A stretch of DNA of 64,000 nucleotides from a virus: the IMG/VR virus record IMGVR_UViG_3300009285_004753, positions 1-64,000 of that record; one strand, 5' to 3'. Within the stretch, counting starts at the first letter, position 1. Every line of letters starts with the position of its first letter. The position numbers and the translations under genes were made by a program. Below the pieces are notes generated by a model, which did no database searches, was not told the origin of the DNA, and saw only the letters and a program-made list of their open reading frames with translations. This document shows, piece after piece, positions 1 to 7,512 of this stretch.

Positions 1-352
1 CCTCCATGCGCTCCCACGCTGCGATACTGCTCTGCCGGTACTCGGGGATCATGCGACGCTTGCTGGCGTCGTACAGGGTCGCCAGGCCCCGCGAGAGACG
101 GGCGGCACGCTGTGAGGGGTCGGGCATCGTCAGCGCCTCCGGCTCGCTCGCCAGCCGCGGCCACGTCTCCCCTCCCCCGGGCACGACCACGCCGTCCACC
201 GTGAGGCCCCGGTCCTCCTGATAGGCCCGCACGCAGCGGTCGAGCTCCGTGTCGAAGATCGCGCCGCCAGTCCCCACCCCGTACCCCGCGCGCTGCATCA
301 GACCCCGCAGTGCGATCACATCGCCATCCACATCATGCAGTCTGAGTCTCAT
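1..352 (-). CDS. Peptidoglycan-binding domain protein (partial, runs off left edge)
   Basis: The first 117 residues of a protein whose C-terminus lies outside the window. Residues about 10-60 have the pattern of a PG_binding_1 domain: a GDV start, an LMQRAGY helix, then FDTELDRCVRAYQ and GLTVDGVV. Such domains tether cell-wall enzymes to peptidoglycan, so an endolysin or virion lysin is likely, but the catalytic part is not visible. The ATG overlaps the previous stop codon as ATGA and has a GGAGGTG ribosome site 4 bases upstream. It is the last gene transcribed in the window. Confidence 0.75.
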   Translation of the reverse strand, partial: MRLRLHDVDGDVIALRGLMQRAGYGVGTGGAIFDTELDRCVRAYQEDRGLTVDGVVVPGGGETWPRLASEPEALTMPDPSQRAARLSRGLATLYDASKRRMIPEYRQSSIAAWERME

Positions 353-717
353 GCGTCCACCTCCTCGTTGTTGGCCGCCGTCACCACCACGCCGTGCTTC
401 GCCGGGCACCATCCCGGCCGTCGTTGCTCGTCCCCCATCGCCCTTGCGTCCGCGAGCTCGCAGACTTCGGCGTGCGGGCCGCTCTCGATCGTGCCGAACA
501 GCCCGTTCAGCACCCCGAGCAACCCGACTCTGCACGGGTACACGTCCTTCGTCTCGGGATCGGTGTTCTGTCCGCACTGAACTGTCGGGTGGTCGCCGAG
601 CGCGTTACCGCACGGCACCCTCGCATCGACCAGCAACGACACCGCCATCGGGTCCACAGCAACCATGCTGTTCAACAGATCGATCACGTCTTGTGCTGTC
701 ACACTCTTCTTGATCAT
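349..717 (-). CDS. Hypothetical protein, 122 aa, cysteine-containing
   Basis: Not recognised. The protein begins with a polar helix (KKSVTAQDVIDLLNSM) and has five cysteines. Two of them lie in a CGNALGDHPTVQC segment that could bind metal. The start has an AGAGGC ribosome site. The gene is translationally coupled (ATGA) to the downstream peptidoglycan-binding gene and lies between two probable cell-wall genes, so a lysis-related accessory role is possible but unsupported by sequence. Confidence 0.6.
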   Translation of the reverse strand: MIKKSVTAQDVIDLLNSMVAVDPMAVSLLVDARVPCGNALGDHPTVQCGQNTDPETKDVYPCRVGLLGVLNGLFGTIESGPHAEVCELADARAMGDEQRRPGWCPAKHGVVVTAANNEEVDA

Positions 718-753
718 GTTAGCCTCTGTGCTGGTGTAATCTTGTCATGCACG

Positions 754-1590
754 TCACCATTCGACCGAGCCTTCGTGCCACTCGGAGCCGGCCACAACCT
801 GCAGCGACCGTACATCAGCGTACCACCCGTCCATCGAGCCGTTGTCATTAAATCTATTCATCACAACATACGGCTCTTCATACTGATTCACGTATCCACG
901 GTTTCCCGGAACAAGCGACTCCAACCTCTCGCGAATCCCGAGAAACGCCGAGTCCAGCCGCCGCTCTCTTGCGTCGCACCCTACACGCGGGTTCATCCCG
1001 GCATACCAAGCGATCCATGCACCGAGCTTGTCGGGCCACTTGGACTCCGGGCAGTGCTTAGGAGCGTAGGTTGTAGCCAGGTGCAGAATCACCTGCGACA
1101 TCACCTCGCTGGCACACTGCCACGAGATAGCGCATTCAGGTCCGCGCTGTTCCCCCGTGAACTTGCCGAACCAACTGATCCAGCGCCAGCCCCGGATCGA
1201 GTACGTGGCGCCGTCTGGCAGTGTTCTCTTCCGCGCCGGCTGTCGCAGGGCGAACGGGCCTAAGTCGAGTCGGTCCTTCCAGTACTGCTTGCATTTCCCG
1301 CTCGAACAGGACAACTGCTTCACACAGGTCAAAGTTACATTGCCGTTCTCATCGGGTTCGTTGATCCTCCACTCACCACAGTAACTCAACGAAGTCTCGA
1401 TCCCGCGGGATTCTTCAAAAATCACCGCCGCTATGATGTACGGAGACTCTCCCGTTTCACCCGCAACGTAGATCACCCACTTCCATGCCTCTACTGGAAG
1501 CCCCGCCCTCCAGTCCGGCTGTCGCGGAATCCAGTCCGGCGTAACCGACACCATAAAAGACAGCATCAAAGTGAGGAACACTCCGTACAT
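754..1590 (-). CDS. Secreted lytic-transglycosylase-like protein
   Basis: The N-terminus (about residues 1-16, FLTLMLSFMVSV) is hydrophobic and looks like a signal peptide or membrane anchor. Residues 45-62 read GETGESPYIIAAVIFEES, which resembles the lysozyme/SLT pattern with a catalytic Glu next to Ser on a helix (E59/E60-S61). Cysteines in the middle (YCGEW, CVKQLSCSSGKC) could form disulfides, in keeping with export. At 278 aa it may be an endolysin or a spanin-like accessory cell-wall enzyme. The rest of the fold is not recognisable, so the family call is tentative. The start codon has a GGGGGTGTT ribosome site. Confidence 0.5.
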   Translation of the reverse strand: MYGVFLTLMLSFMVSVTPDWIPRQPDWRAGLPVEAWKWVIYVAGETGESPYIIAAVIFEESRGIETSLSYCGEWRINEPDENGNVTLTCVKQLSCSSGKCKQYWKDRLDLGPFALRQPARKRTLPDGATYSIRGWRWISWFGKFTGEQRGPECAISWQCASEVMSQVILHLATTYAPKHCPESKWPDKLGAWIAWYAGMNPRVGCDARERRLDSAFLGIRERLESLVPGNRGYVNQYEEPYVVMNRFNDNGSMDGWYADVRSLQVVAGSEWHEGSVEW

Positions 1591-1613
1591 AACACCCCCA
1601 ACACGCCGGTACC

Positions 1614-2144
1614 CTATTCCTCAAACCGGAAGACACCCCATCTACCGCGCCTGAACTCAGCAAGCCTTACACTGACTGCGCGGGCAATAATGGGAGACGT
1701 CGTTGCCGTGTAGATCGCAACCCTCCGTCCAGACAACATCTCAGCGACCCGGCGAACATCGCCATCGACATTCTTGCACATCGCAGTGTTCACGCTCACC
1801 GCCTTCAGGTCCGGATCGCGGGGGTCAGAGACAAGCGCAAACTGATCGGCTTTCGCGGCGAACACCAGGGCATTGACCGAGAGCGCGGACGCCCCCAGGA
1901 GTTCAAGCAGAGCAGCCTTCAGGTCAACGCCAACCGGGGCTTTCGGCTGAGCAAGCATCTTCGCAATCTCGGATTCAAGAAACTCAACGCGGGCCATCGA
2001 CGCCTGCAATGCACGGAGCACGGAGCCGAGCGTTTCTTCGCACTCACGAATCTCTCGCGGCATAATCACAATCGTTCCACGGTCTGGGGCAGTCAACTGA
2101 TCGAGCGCATCTAAACATTTCGCAATTCGCTCTTTCGTCCACAT
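1614..2144 (-). CDS. Hypothetical protein, 176 aa
   Basis: Not recognised. The N-terminal half is predicted helical (ETLGSVLRALQASMARVEFLESEIAKM) and may be a coiled coil. The C-terminal half contains alternating hydrophobic segments (ALVFAAKADQFALV, RVAIYTATTSPI) typical of a small alpha/beta fold. One base separates its start from the upstream stop, so it is cotranscribed with its neighbour. Confidence 0.55.
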   Translation of the reverse strand: MWTKERIAKCLDALDQLTAPDRGTIVIMPREIRECEETLGSVLRALQASMARVEFLESEIAKMLAQPKAPVGVDLKAALLELLGASALSVNALVFAAKADQFALVSDPRDPDLKAVSVNTAMCKNVDGDVRRVAEMLSGRRVAIYTATTSPIIARAVSVRLAEFRRGRWGVFRFEE

Positions 2145-2145
2145 C

Positions 2146-2652
2146 TCAGTCCACCTTCGGCTCCCCGGTGAGCGCTACAATCTCAGCGTACTCTCTGGAA
2201 ACCTTCCCGCTTTGCACCAGGTAAGACAGCAAGCGAGTAACGCTCAGTGACTGCGGGTGCGTTATTCGCTGCAGCAGTGCCAACTGGCACAACCAAACAG
2301 CAGTCCGCGCCGCTTTTGTACCGGCGGGACTACCCGCTTTACGACGAGCAGAACGTAACTCGGTATCAATCGCCGCCTGAAGATCACGTCCATCTGCCGC
2401 CGTCTCAGCGACCACGTTGAAGAGGTCGGCACAGTAGAGCAGCACAGCAAGAATGTCCTGTTGTTCTACTTTACCTGACTCGACGCACAGCGCAAAATTG
2501 CGGAGAGACAACGACAGCGAGGGAGCAGACGCGTTGAACCTTCGCCGTATCCCGTCGGCGCGATCTAACGCTCGGCGGGCAGCGTCATCGACGTTCTTCC
2601 CGCTTGATACCGCCAACAGTAATGACGATAGACCCGACCACCAAGGCTTCAT
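2146..2652 (-). CDS. Hypothetical helical protein, 168 aa
   Basis: Not recognised. Mostly helical, with KNVDDAARRALDRADGIRRRF, a middle AAIDTELRSARRK segment and a C-terminal leucine-rich helix. I chose the ATG of MKPWWSG rather than an in-frame ATG seven codons upstream, because the upstream one lies inside the GGTATA promoter element and would not be on the transcript. The chosen start follows a GGGGGTGGGC ribosome site. Confidence 0.55.
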   Translation of the reverse strand: MKPWWSGLSSLLLAVSSGKNVDDAARRALDRADGIRRRFNASAPSLSLSLRNFALCVESGKVEQQDILAVLLYCADLFNVVAETAADGRDLQAAIDTELRSARRKAGSPAGTKAARTAVWLCQLALLQRITHPQSLSVTRLLSYLVQSGKVSREYAEIVALTGEPKVD

Positions 2653-2664
2653 GCCCACCCCCAC

Positions 2665-2702
2665 AAATAGCATATACCGCGATCATCGTGTATCAAGCAA
2701 TC
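2665..2702 (-). promoter_or_regulatory. GGTATA-type promoter upstream of the 168-aa gene
   Basis: Minus-strand GCGGTATATG with its hexamer at 2673-2678, 20 bases from the chosen start codon. A TTGCTT or TTGATA stretch lies upstream at a non-standard spacing. It is one of a set of near-identical elements in this window. Confidence 0.5.
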
Positions 2703-3121
2703 AAGCGGCGGGAAGACATCAACTTCCGCATAATGACGGCCTCAATCTGTCTCACACGTTCACGGGTCATTGCCAGGACAGCAGCAACACCGTCCAAAGT
2801 GAGGCCCCCGATCTCGGCGACATCCAGCGCACAGGTCCAGGGCCGGCATTCCAACGGCGGCAACGTTTTGCTCCCAACGATCTGTATACCACGGGACAGT
2901 GTGTCAAGATACAGATGATACCTGCACCCAACCCACGGACACGGACGCGGCCCGCAAACACACTCACCTCGAACACGCGGCCGAGGTATGTCACGCCAGC
3001 CTTCGGGCTCAAGCTGCTTACCAGTATCAACTTCATCGCGCTTCAGCTTGCCGAGTCGTGTTGTCGATTGCCGCGTATGATACCTGCTATTCCTTACGGC
3101 GCACTCCTGTGCTTTCTTCAT
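2693..3121 (-). CDS. Sigma-70 region 4-like DNA-binding protein
   Basis: The C-terminal 40 residues read LTLDGVAAVLAMTRERVRQIE followed by a basic helix, which is the classic sigma-70 region 4 helix-turn-helix that contacts the -35 element. Before it lies a conserved block, RPRVRGECVCGPRPCPWVGC then RYHLYLD, with four cysteines that could hold a metal. I know the same architecture from many small proteins in deltaproteobacteria and environmental phages. There is no region 2, so it cannot be a full sigma factor. It may be an activator, a co-sigma or a sigma appropriator. The start is set by a GGAG site 5 bases before ATGAAGAAAG, and it overlaps the upstream gene by 35 bases. Confidence 0.8.
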   Translation of the reverse strand: MKKAQECAVRNSRYHTRQSTTRLGKLKRDEVDTGKQLEPEGWRDIPRPRVRGECVCGPRPCPWVGCRYHLYLDTLSRGIQIVGSKTLPPLECRPWTCALDVAEIGGLTLDGVAAVLAMTRERVRQIEAVIMRKLMSSRRLIA

Positions 3122-3350
3122 TCTTCTCCTCATTCTCAAAACAGCCCATCTGCCGGAGTGCCTCGGTCCAAGCGGCCCGAGCAACCTGTTTTACCCACTG
3201 CGTCTTGACCCCTGTTCCCGCCCACCAGGTCTCAAAGGCATCCACAGGCTCCGGTGCCTTGAACTGCGTACCGCTCGGCATCTTAGACATTTCCTGCGGT
3301 GTCATCCTGCGAAGATCAACACCAACCGGGTCTTTCTTCGGCCGTGTCAT
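3087..3350 (-). CDS. Hypothetical protein, 87 aa
   Basis: Not recognised. It opens with a polar KKDPVGVDLRRMTPQEMS segment, followed by a helical region containing FETWWAGTGVKTQWVKQVARAAW. Its acidic and lysine-rich tail overlaps the start of the sigma-region-4 gene, suggesting coupled translation. The ATG has a strong GGAGGTG site 4 bases upstream. Much longer forms of this reading frame overlap the PAPS-reductase gene and are rejected. Confidence 0.6.
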   Translation of the reverse strand: MTRPKKDPVGVDLRRMTPQEMSKMPSGTQFKAPEPVDAFETWWAGTGVKTQWVKQVARAAWTEALRQMGCFENEEKNEESTGVRRKE

Positions 3351-3360
3351 ACCGCACCTC

Positions 3361-4260
3361 CTACGCCCAGGGTATGCCACAATAATCCAGTACCTCAGCC
3401 ATACCCAGTCGAAGCATCCCGTACTCCCACAACTTCGGATGCGTCTTGTAGAGCAACTGAAACCGATTCGGCGGCTTTTCCAGATGCGCCCCGAAGCCGC
3501 ACAGTACACAGCCGGTCCGCCGATAGCCCATCGCGTAGATCTCCGGGAGTGCGATGTTGTGCAGGCGGATGTACTCCCACACGTCAGCCTCGGTCCAGAT
3601 GGCCAGGGGGACCGAACGAGGCCGCTTCAAATCAAACATGTTGCAGCCGTTGAGAACCCACTGCGTTTGTCGGTTTTTCGACTCCGCAACCCTTGAACCA
3701 ACAAACGGAACGTATCCGTGTTCCTTGTGCCACTTGTCCAGCGGACCAGTCTTCAGCGAATGGCAACACTTCTCTGACACCAGAAACGGGGCGCTCAGCA
3801 ATCGGTGCCACTTCTTGCTGAGAAAAAACTTCGACTTCTCCCCGTTGGGTCGTATCCCGTCCAAACGCAGCCGACGCAGTGCGGCACTGTGAGTTACACG
3901 GAGTTCCCGCACCCACTGCGCCTGTTCCTTGCTTATCACCGGCCAGCCGTCTTCGACAACCACCTGGTGAAACGGCTTGAACGGGCGCAGGATAACGGAA
4001 CCCCGCTCCCGGTGGAATCGCCGTACCTCGGGGAACTCGACGCCCGTGTCAGCGTACACGCTCGGCACATCGGGATAGAGCGAGCGCACCAGGTGTTCCA
4101 GCACTAGCGAGTCCTTGCCGCTCACGCTCACAGCCGCCTTGCCGTCGTGTATCTCGTACCACTCACGAATCAGCGTCTCACTATGCCGGATCTTCGCGGC
4201 TAACGGCCACGCCAGCCGCTGCGCCAGGAACATCTTGCGCGCTAACGCGTTCTCGTCCAT
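3361..4260 (-). CDS. PAPS reductase-like / PP-loop ATPase family protein
   Basis: The adenine nucleotide alpha-hydrolase signature SGKDS is at residues 47-51, followed by the family segment YPDVPSVYADTGVEFPEV. Four cysteines occur in the arrangement of iron-sulfur-type APS/PAPS reductases: a CC pair at 165-166 and CVLC at 251-254. In cells the family reduces activated sulfate. Relatives such as DndC or IscS-partner proteins use the same fold for DNA phosphorothioation or other thio-transfer. Phages carry many stand-alone copies with unknown substrates. The 299-aa length is normal. No dnd partner genes are visible nearby. Confidence 0.8.
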   Translation of the reverse strand: MDENALARKMFLAQRLAWPLAAKIRHSETLIREWYEIHDGKAAVSVSGKDSLVLEHLVRSLYPDVPSVYADTGVEFPEVRRFHRERGSVILRPFKPFHQVVVEDGWPVISKEQAQWVRELRVTHSAALRRLRLDGIRPNGEKSKFFLSKKWHRLLSAPFLVSEKCCHSLKTGPLDKWHKEHGYVPFVGSRVAESKNRQTQWVLNGCNMFDLKRPRSVPLAIWTEADVWEYIRLHNIALPEIYAMGYRRTGCVLCGFGAHLEKPPNRFQLLYKTHPKLWEYGMLRLGMAEVLDYCGIPWA

Positions 4261-4316
4261 CCATCACTCCAGCACTTCAGTAACAAGCAGCATCACAACA
4301 CGGACGGCGCGCGAAC

Positions 4317-4586
4317 CTATTTGTACGACTTGTCATGTTCCGAGTCGGCCTGCCCCCGTTCACAGATCAACTGGCGGGCGTAGACGGCAGCATCCAACAG
4401 TTCCTGGTACAGGTCCACAAGAGCGTCCCTGCCGTTAAAAGGCTGCAGCGGTGTCCCGTACCGCTTGATACCCACGACACGGCGGTCCGCCATGTCCTTC
4501 AACACAAGCCGCCACACATCAGGCTTCTTTGTGTCCTCGGCCGACGGCGGTGGCTGATCCAGAATCGGAGTATCGGAGTCGGTCAT
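4317..4586 (-). CDS. MazG-like / dATP-dGTP diphosphohydrolase N-terminal-type small protein
   Basis: The segment RRVVGIKRYGTPLQPFNGRD, followed by a Leu/Asp/Glu-rich helix (DLYQELLDAAVYARQ), is a conserved phage block often annotated as MazG-like or as the N-terminal domain of dATP/dGTP diphosphohydrolases. It is probably a small helical nucleotide-binding protein, but metal ligands beyond the ELLD helix are not clear. The start is fixed by a GGAGGAAGTG site. The upstream 39-aa gene ends in the same TGATG. Confidence 0.65.
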   Translation of the reverse strand: MTDSDTPILDQPPPSAEDTKKPDVWRLVLKDMADRRVVGIKRYGTPLQPFNGRDALVDLYQELLDAAVYARQLICERGQADSEHDKSYK

Positions 4587-4705
4587 CACTTCCTCCGCGC
4601 GGAACACTGCTGCCGTTCCAGCGCCCGAACAGCGGAACGGGTGCAGCGGAGAGCCCAGATCTCGACCACGCGCCACATGCACCAGTCCCACGCACGCTGC
4701 ATCAT
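4586..4705 (-). CDS. Small basic Trp/Cys-rich protein, 39 aa
   Basis: Short gene with a GGGAGG site 5 bases before its ATG and a stop overlapping the next start as TGATG, both of which argue that it is translated. The product begins MMQRAWDWCMWRVVEIWALR and ends very basic (RSAVRALERQQCSARRK). The amphipathic N-terminal helix could be membrane-associated. It is not recognised. Confidence 0.5.
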   Translation of the reverse strand: MMQRAWDWCMWRVVEIWALRCTRSAVRALERQQCSARRK

Positions 4706-4706
4706 G

Positions 4707-5111
4707 TCAGCCTCCCGCGATCCGCGGCCCCTGCGACAGGATCTGCCGCAGATCCGACTCAGACGCAGCAACAACGGTATTCTGCTGCAGCGCCACCAAG
4801 CACTGCCGCGCACCGGCGCACAACGACGACACCACGGCCTCAATCACCGGAGTCCGCGTCGTCAGGTCCACATCTGTCGGAAGCTGCTTGCGGAGCAGTG
4901 TGTTGATCAGGATAGCGCTACCGACCGACTGCGGCGGACCGTCAGCCGAGACGGTCTGTGCGACGGTAGACGCAGCGAGCATCCCGGCAGAAAGCATCTG
5001 CGCGTCTCGCGGCGTCAGTACCGACCCGTCAGGGAGTACCTTCGTGAACCACGGCAGCGGCGTTATCGTCGTCTGCACCACTTCAGGCCCTGTTTTCAGT
5101 TGATCAGCCAT
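4707..5111 (-). CDS. Hypothetical protein, 134 aa
   Basis: Not recognised. It contains a TPLPWFTKVLPDGSVLTPRD segment and then mainly helical, alanine- and serine-rich sequence. The ATG lies inside the end of the upstream gene (8-base overlap) with a GGAGGATAGAC ribosome site, so translation is coupled. A longer upstream extension has no ribosome site and is not used. Confidence 0.6.
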   Translation of the reverse strand: MADQLKTGPEVVQTTITPLPWFTKVLPDGSVLTPRDAQMLSAGMLAASTVAQTVSADGPPQSVGSAILINTLLRKQLPTDVDLTTRTPVIEAVVSSLCAGARQCLVALQQNTVVAASESDLRQILSQGPRIAGG

Positions 5112-5331
5112 GTCTATCCTCCGTGTGAAACACACTCGACCAGTACTCGTCACGCCCGTCCGCCATTCGCCCACTGACCCATCCCGCAGCACACATCATC
5201 TGCATCAACGCAGTGACTAGGCCGTCATCATGCGCGCACAGGTCGGCGAGTTCCGCCCCCGTAACGTGCTCCAGCGTCTGTAGCACGCGCAACCAACGAA
5301 TACCAGCCTGTGCTGTAGAATTAGCAATCAC
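5104..5331 (-). CDS. Hypothetical protein, 75 aa
   Basis: Not recognised. RVLQTLEHVTGAELADLCAH followed by LMQMMCAAGWVSGRM has the rhythm of a small winged-helix or helix-turn-helix, but no family match is certain. It overlaps the upstream gene by ATGA and the downstream gene by 8 bases. Confidence 0.6.
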   Translation of the reverse strand: MIANSTAQAGIRWLRVLQTLEHVTGAELADLCAHDDGLVTALMQMMCAAGWVSGRMADGRDEYWSSVFHTEDRHG

Positions 5332-5588
5332 GCCGACACTACCTCATCCATGAAGACGATGATCTGCTCCAACTCTTGGCGCATGACCAGCAGAGTATTG
5401 CACCGAGCACCCCATTCTGCCCGAGCATGACCGAATGCTAGCGCACCCTGTGGATAGTAATCCCGCGCATTCGGATACGCCGCCTGTACTTTCTCTAAAG
5501 CCAAACGAAGAGAGTCACTCGCCTCTGTTAGTTGGCGCATCAACTCCTCCCTGCTCGTACCGTTCAAATGTACAGTCGGAACCATCAT
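5328..5588 (-). CDS. Hypothetical helical protein, 86 aa
   Basis: Not recognised. It consists of two helices (REELMRQLTEASDSLRLALEKV and a C-terminal one ending in LEQIIVFMDEV) and may form a helical hairpin. The leader contains GGATAATATGGGGGTAAGC, a possible variant of the GGTATA promoter element placed 16 bases before the ATG. Confidence 0.6.
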   Translation of the reverse strand: MMVPTVHLNGTSREELMRQLTEASDSLRLALEKVQAAYPNARDYYPQGALAFGHARAEWGARCNTLLVMRQELEQIIVFMDEVVSA

Positions 5589-5626
5589 GCCAGCTTACCC
5601 CCATATTATCCCTAATCCGTCACGCG

Positions 5627-6145
5627 TTACCACTTCAATGCTCCAGCCTGAGCATCTTCGACTAACTGCTCTTCCGCCGGAAGTATGTCATCCACGTTTT
5701 CCAAGAACCAGTCCCAATATTCTGCATCCGAGGCAACTGCATCTGCAAGAAACTCGCCGTCATGCTTACCGAACCGAATGACGATCCGCCCCTTGTCATC
5801 CTGATAGAACCGGCGGCTATGCATCAGACCAGCATAGAGACTGGCGGTAGGCTTCTTAACGATCCGGCGCAGCGGCGGGCGTTCAGACTTCGTCGTCGGC
5901 AGACAACTGGCCAACGCCCGCACTTCCTGCTGTACTGTACGCATGTCAGACAGGAATGTCGGCTGCTTCTCCAGGTCAAGTGCCACCCGCATCACATCTT
6001 CCCGTGTCTTCGCATCCAGCAATGTGCACAATACCGCCTCGTGCGCTGCCTGCATTTCTGCCATACTGACACTAACCTCAGTCCGGACAGCCTCGGCCTG
6101 CCGCCGGACCTCTGCTATCAACCCGTCTACGAAATCGTCGAGCAC
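5627..6145 (-). CDS. Hypothetical protein with DUF3820-like C-terminal segment
   Basis: I place the start at a GTG two bases after the methylase stop (TAACGTG), because everything upstream in this frame is out-of-frame methylase sequence. The N-terminal two thirds are helical (EVRRQAEAVRTEVSVSMAEM). The last 55 residues, with GRIVIRFGKHDGEFLADAVA and then YWDWFLENVDDILPAEEQ, resemble the short GKxxGxxLxxVxxxYLxWLLEN modules found beside exonuclease X domains and in DUF3820 proteins. Function is unknown. Confidence 0.55.
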   Translation of the reverse strand: MLDDFVDGLIAEVRRQAEAVRTEVSVSMAEMQAAHEAVLCTLLDAKTREDVMRVALDLEKQPTFLSDMRTVQQEVRALASCLPTTKSERPPLRRIVKKPTASLYAGLMHSRRFYQDDKGRIVIRFGKHDGEFLADAVASDAEYWDWFLENVDDILPAEEQLVEDAQAGALKW

Positions 6146-6146
6146 G

Positions 6147-6704
6147 TTACACCATTCCGAGATCAATGCAGTCCAGGGCAAACGTCGCCTCTTGCTCCGG
6201 GCTCTTGAAGATGCGGCTGATTCTCGGACCCATGGCGTCTTCCACCGACAGTACGCGCCCAGGGTATACCAACACCGCAGACCCGAAGAACGGCGTCTTG
6301 GTCTTGATACCTGTGGGCGAGGTATATGAGATCCGTCCGCACGTGAAGTAGATCTCGGGAGCACACATAGCGTACTGCTGCCACCAGAGCGTGTCGGTCC
6401 GAGCAAAAACCAACGCGACAACAAAGGTGCCCCGCGCCGCCTCAGTGTAGATCTTCTCCATCCACTGCCCTGTCTCTGCCGAGTACGGCGGGTTGATGAA
6501 GACCCGGTGGCCCTTCCACGATTGCACGAGACCGTTGTCAGCTTCTGTGAAAAACTTCTTGCATTTCGCGTTGCTGGACGTAGCTGCCGGATCAAGAGTA
6601 AACGGCCCCCACCGCAGGTTCAACTGCCCGTAGAACGGATCGGGCGTCCCGTAACAAACAGAACCGTCAGCCGTCATCGCATCCAGCATATCACTAATCG
6701 GCAT
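6147..6704 (-). CDS. Phage DNA N6-adenine methyltransferase (Dam-phage type)
   Basis: Residues after position 60 contain HRVFINPPYS, the NPPY catalytic motif of N6-adenine methylases. Upstream TPDPFYGQLNLRWGPFTLDPAAT is the conserved opening of the phage Dam family, and a downstream FGSAVLVYPGR segment closes the core. At 185 aa the length is typical. It probably methylates phage DNA to evade host restriction. The start has an AGGAG site 7 bases upstream. It lies in a cluster of small accessory genes. Confidence 0.88.
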   Translation of the reverse strand: MPISDMLDAMTADGSVCYGTPDPFYGQLNLRWGPFTLDPAATSSNAKCKKFFTEADNGLVQSWKGHRVFINPPYSAETGQWMEKIYTEAARGTFVVALVFARTDTLWWQQYAMCAPEIYFTCGRISYTSPTGIKTKTPFFGSAVLVYPGRVLSVEDAMGPRISRIFKSPEQEATFALDCIDLGMV

Positions 6705-6734
6705 GGGGTCACTCCTGCGCCGTCAGTCTGTTTA

Positions 6735-7118
6735 TCATGGCACCGCCTCATCGCGGCCCCCAGGGTACAGCCGAACCACGTTCGCCTGATACGGGTCGAG
6801 TTCGTCAATCGCTACCGGGACCAGCCCCGCGCAAGAAAACACGGGAAAATAGATACAGGCTCTGTGTTCCCCGAACCTACCGAGCGTCACTCCCCACCCC
6901 GGCAGCTTGCCTGTGAAAAACAGTTCGCGGCAGTACGACGATACATCGCTCATCCACGCCTGTATCGTACCGGAATACCCACCAGTCGCCTCTTCTTCGC
7001 CGCCCAACTGCTCAATCACTGCTGTGGCAAGAGCATGCCCTGTGAACGGAACGCCGGCATCGAGAAACATCTGGCTCAATACCTTCATCACCATTTCTCT
7101 GTTCGTCTCGGTCAGCAT
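6735..7118 (-). CDS. Hypothetical protein, 127 aa
   Basis: Not recognised. The N-terminal helix (ETNREMVMKVLSQMFLDAGV) is followed by MSDVSSYCRELFFTGKLPGWGVTLG, a pattern suggesting a small winged-helix-like domain. It is the first gene behind a GGTATA-type promoter and has a strong GGGAGG ribosome site, so it probably heads a transcription unit containing the methylase. Confidence 0.6.
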   Translation of the reverse strand: MLTETNREMVMKVLSQMFLDAGVPFTGHALATAVIEQLGGEEEATGGYSGTIQAWMSDVSSYCRELFFTGKLPGWGVTLGRFGEHRACIYFPVFSCAGLVPVAIDELDPYQANVVRLYPGGRDEAVP

Positions 7119-7135
7119 CGCTGCCTCCCATTACA

Positions 7136-7171
7136 CACGTTATATACCGCGGAACCAGTAAACCATCACAA
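7136..7171 (-). promoter_or_regulatory. GGTATA-type promoter upstream of the 127-aa gene
   Basis: The minus strand reads ACTGGTT, a short spacer, GCGGTATATAACGTGTG and then a GGGAGG ribosome site. The hexamer is at 7143-7148, 24 bases before the ATG. The element plus its leader closely matches the one at 18480, including the ACTGGTT and TAACGTGTG parts. Confidence 0.6.
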
Positions 7172-7276
7172 CTACTTTCCGCGTTCACTACCTTTAGAGT
7201 ATTCGCGCTTGCTTGCTCTCGCGGCAGCCGCCAGTCGGCCCAGATTCAGTCGGGCGACGACATCTCTGACCCTCAC
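7172..7276 (-). CDS. Small basic protein, 34 aa
   Basis: A GTG start overlaps the upstream stop (GTGA) with a GGAGACGGTGCC ribosome site. The product is a single basic helix (RDVVARLNLGRLAAAARASK). Longer forms overlap the upstream gene out of frame and are rejected. Possibly nucleic-acid binding, but very short and not recognised. Confidence 0.4.
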   Translation of the reverse strand: MRVRDVVARLNLGRLAAAARASKREYSKGSERGK

Positions 7277-7512
7277 GGCACCGTCTCCCCGCGCCGGAGA
7301 GTGGCGTCGGGTTCGTATGGGCGCACCTGTGACGCATCGAAGATGGTCCCGTTGTAGTGCGGTGTAAGACTTCGAGATTCGAGCCACACCGACACGGCCA
7401 CGGCATCCGAATAGGTGGGTGCGCCCATCCGCTGGTAAATGACGGCGCCTTGCTCCTCTGAGCCGTCAGTCAGGGTTACGAGCACCCGCTGATGCTGTCT
7501 AAAAGTTGCCAT
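7273..7512 (-). CDS. Hypothetical SH3-like protein, 79 aa
   Basis: The opening RQHQRVLVTLTDGSEEQGAV reads as consecutive beta strands and may be a small SH3-like barrel. The C-terminus is polar. Not assigned to a family. It overlaps the upstream gene by 14 bases and is coupled to the 34-aa gene downstream. Confidence 0.6.
   Translation of the reverse strand: MATFRQHQRVLVTLTDGSEEQGAVIYQRMGAPTYSDAVAVSVWLESRSLTPHYNGTIFDASQVRPYEPDATLRRGETVP

Noticed and set aside
2886-2910. GTGGTATACAG inside the sigma region 4 gene as another promoter
   Set aside because: It falls within conserved coding sequence (LYLDTLSRGIQI) and no start codon or ribosome site follows at the usual distance.
6146-6595. N-terminal extension of the DUF3820-like gene
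   Set aside because: That part is the methylase gene read out of frame; a GTG directly after the methylase stop is a better start.
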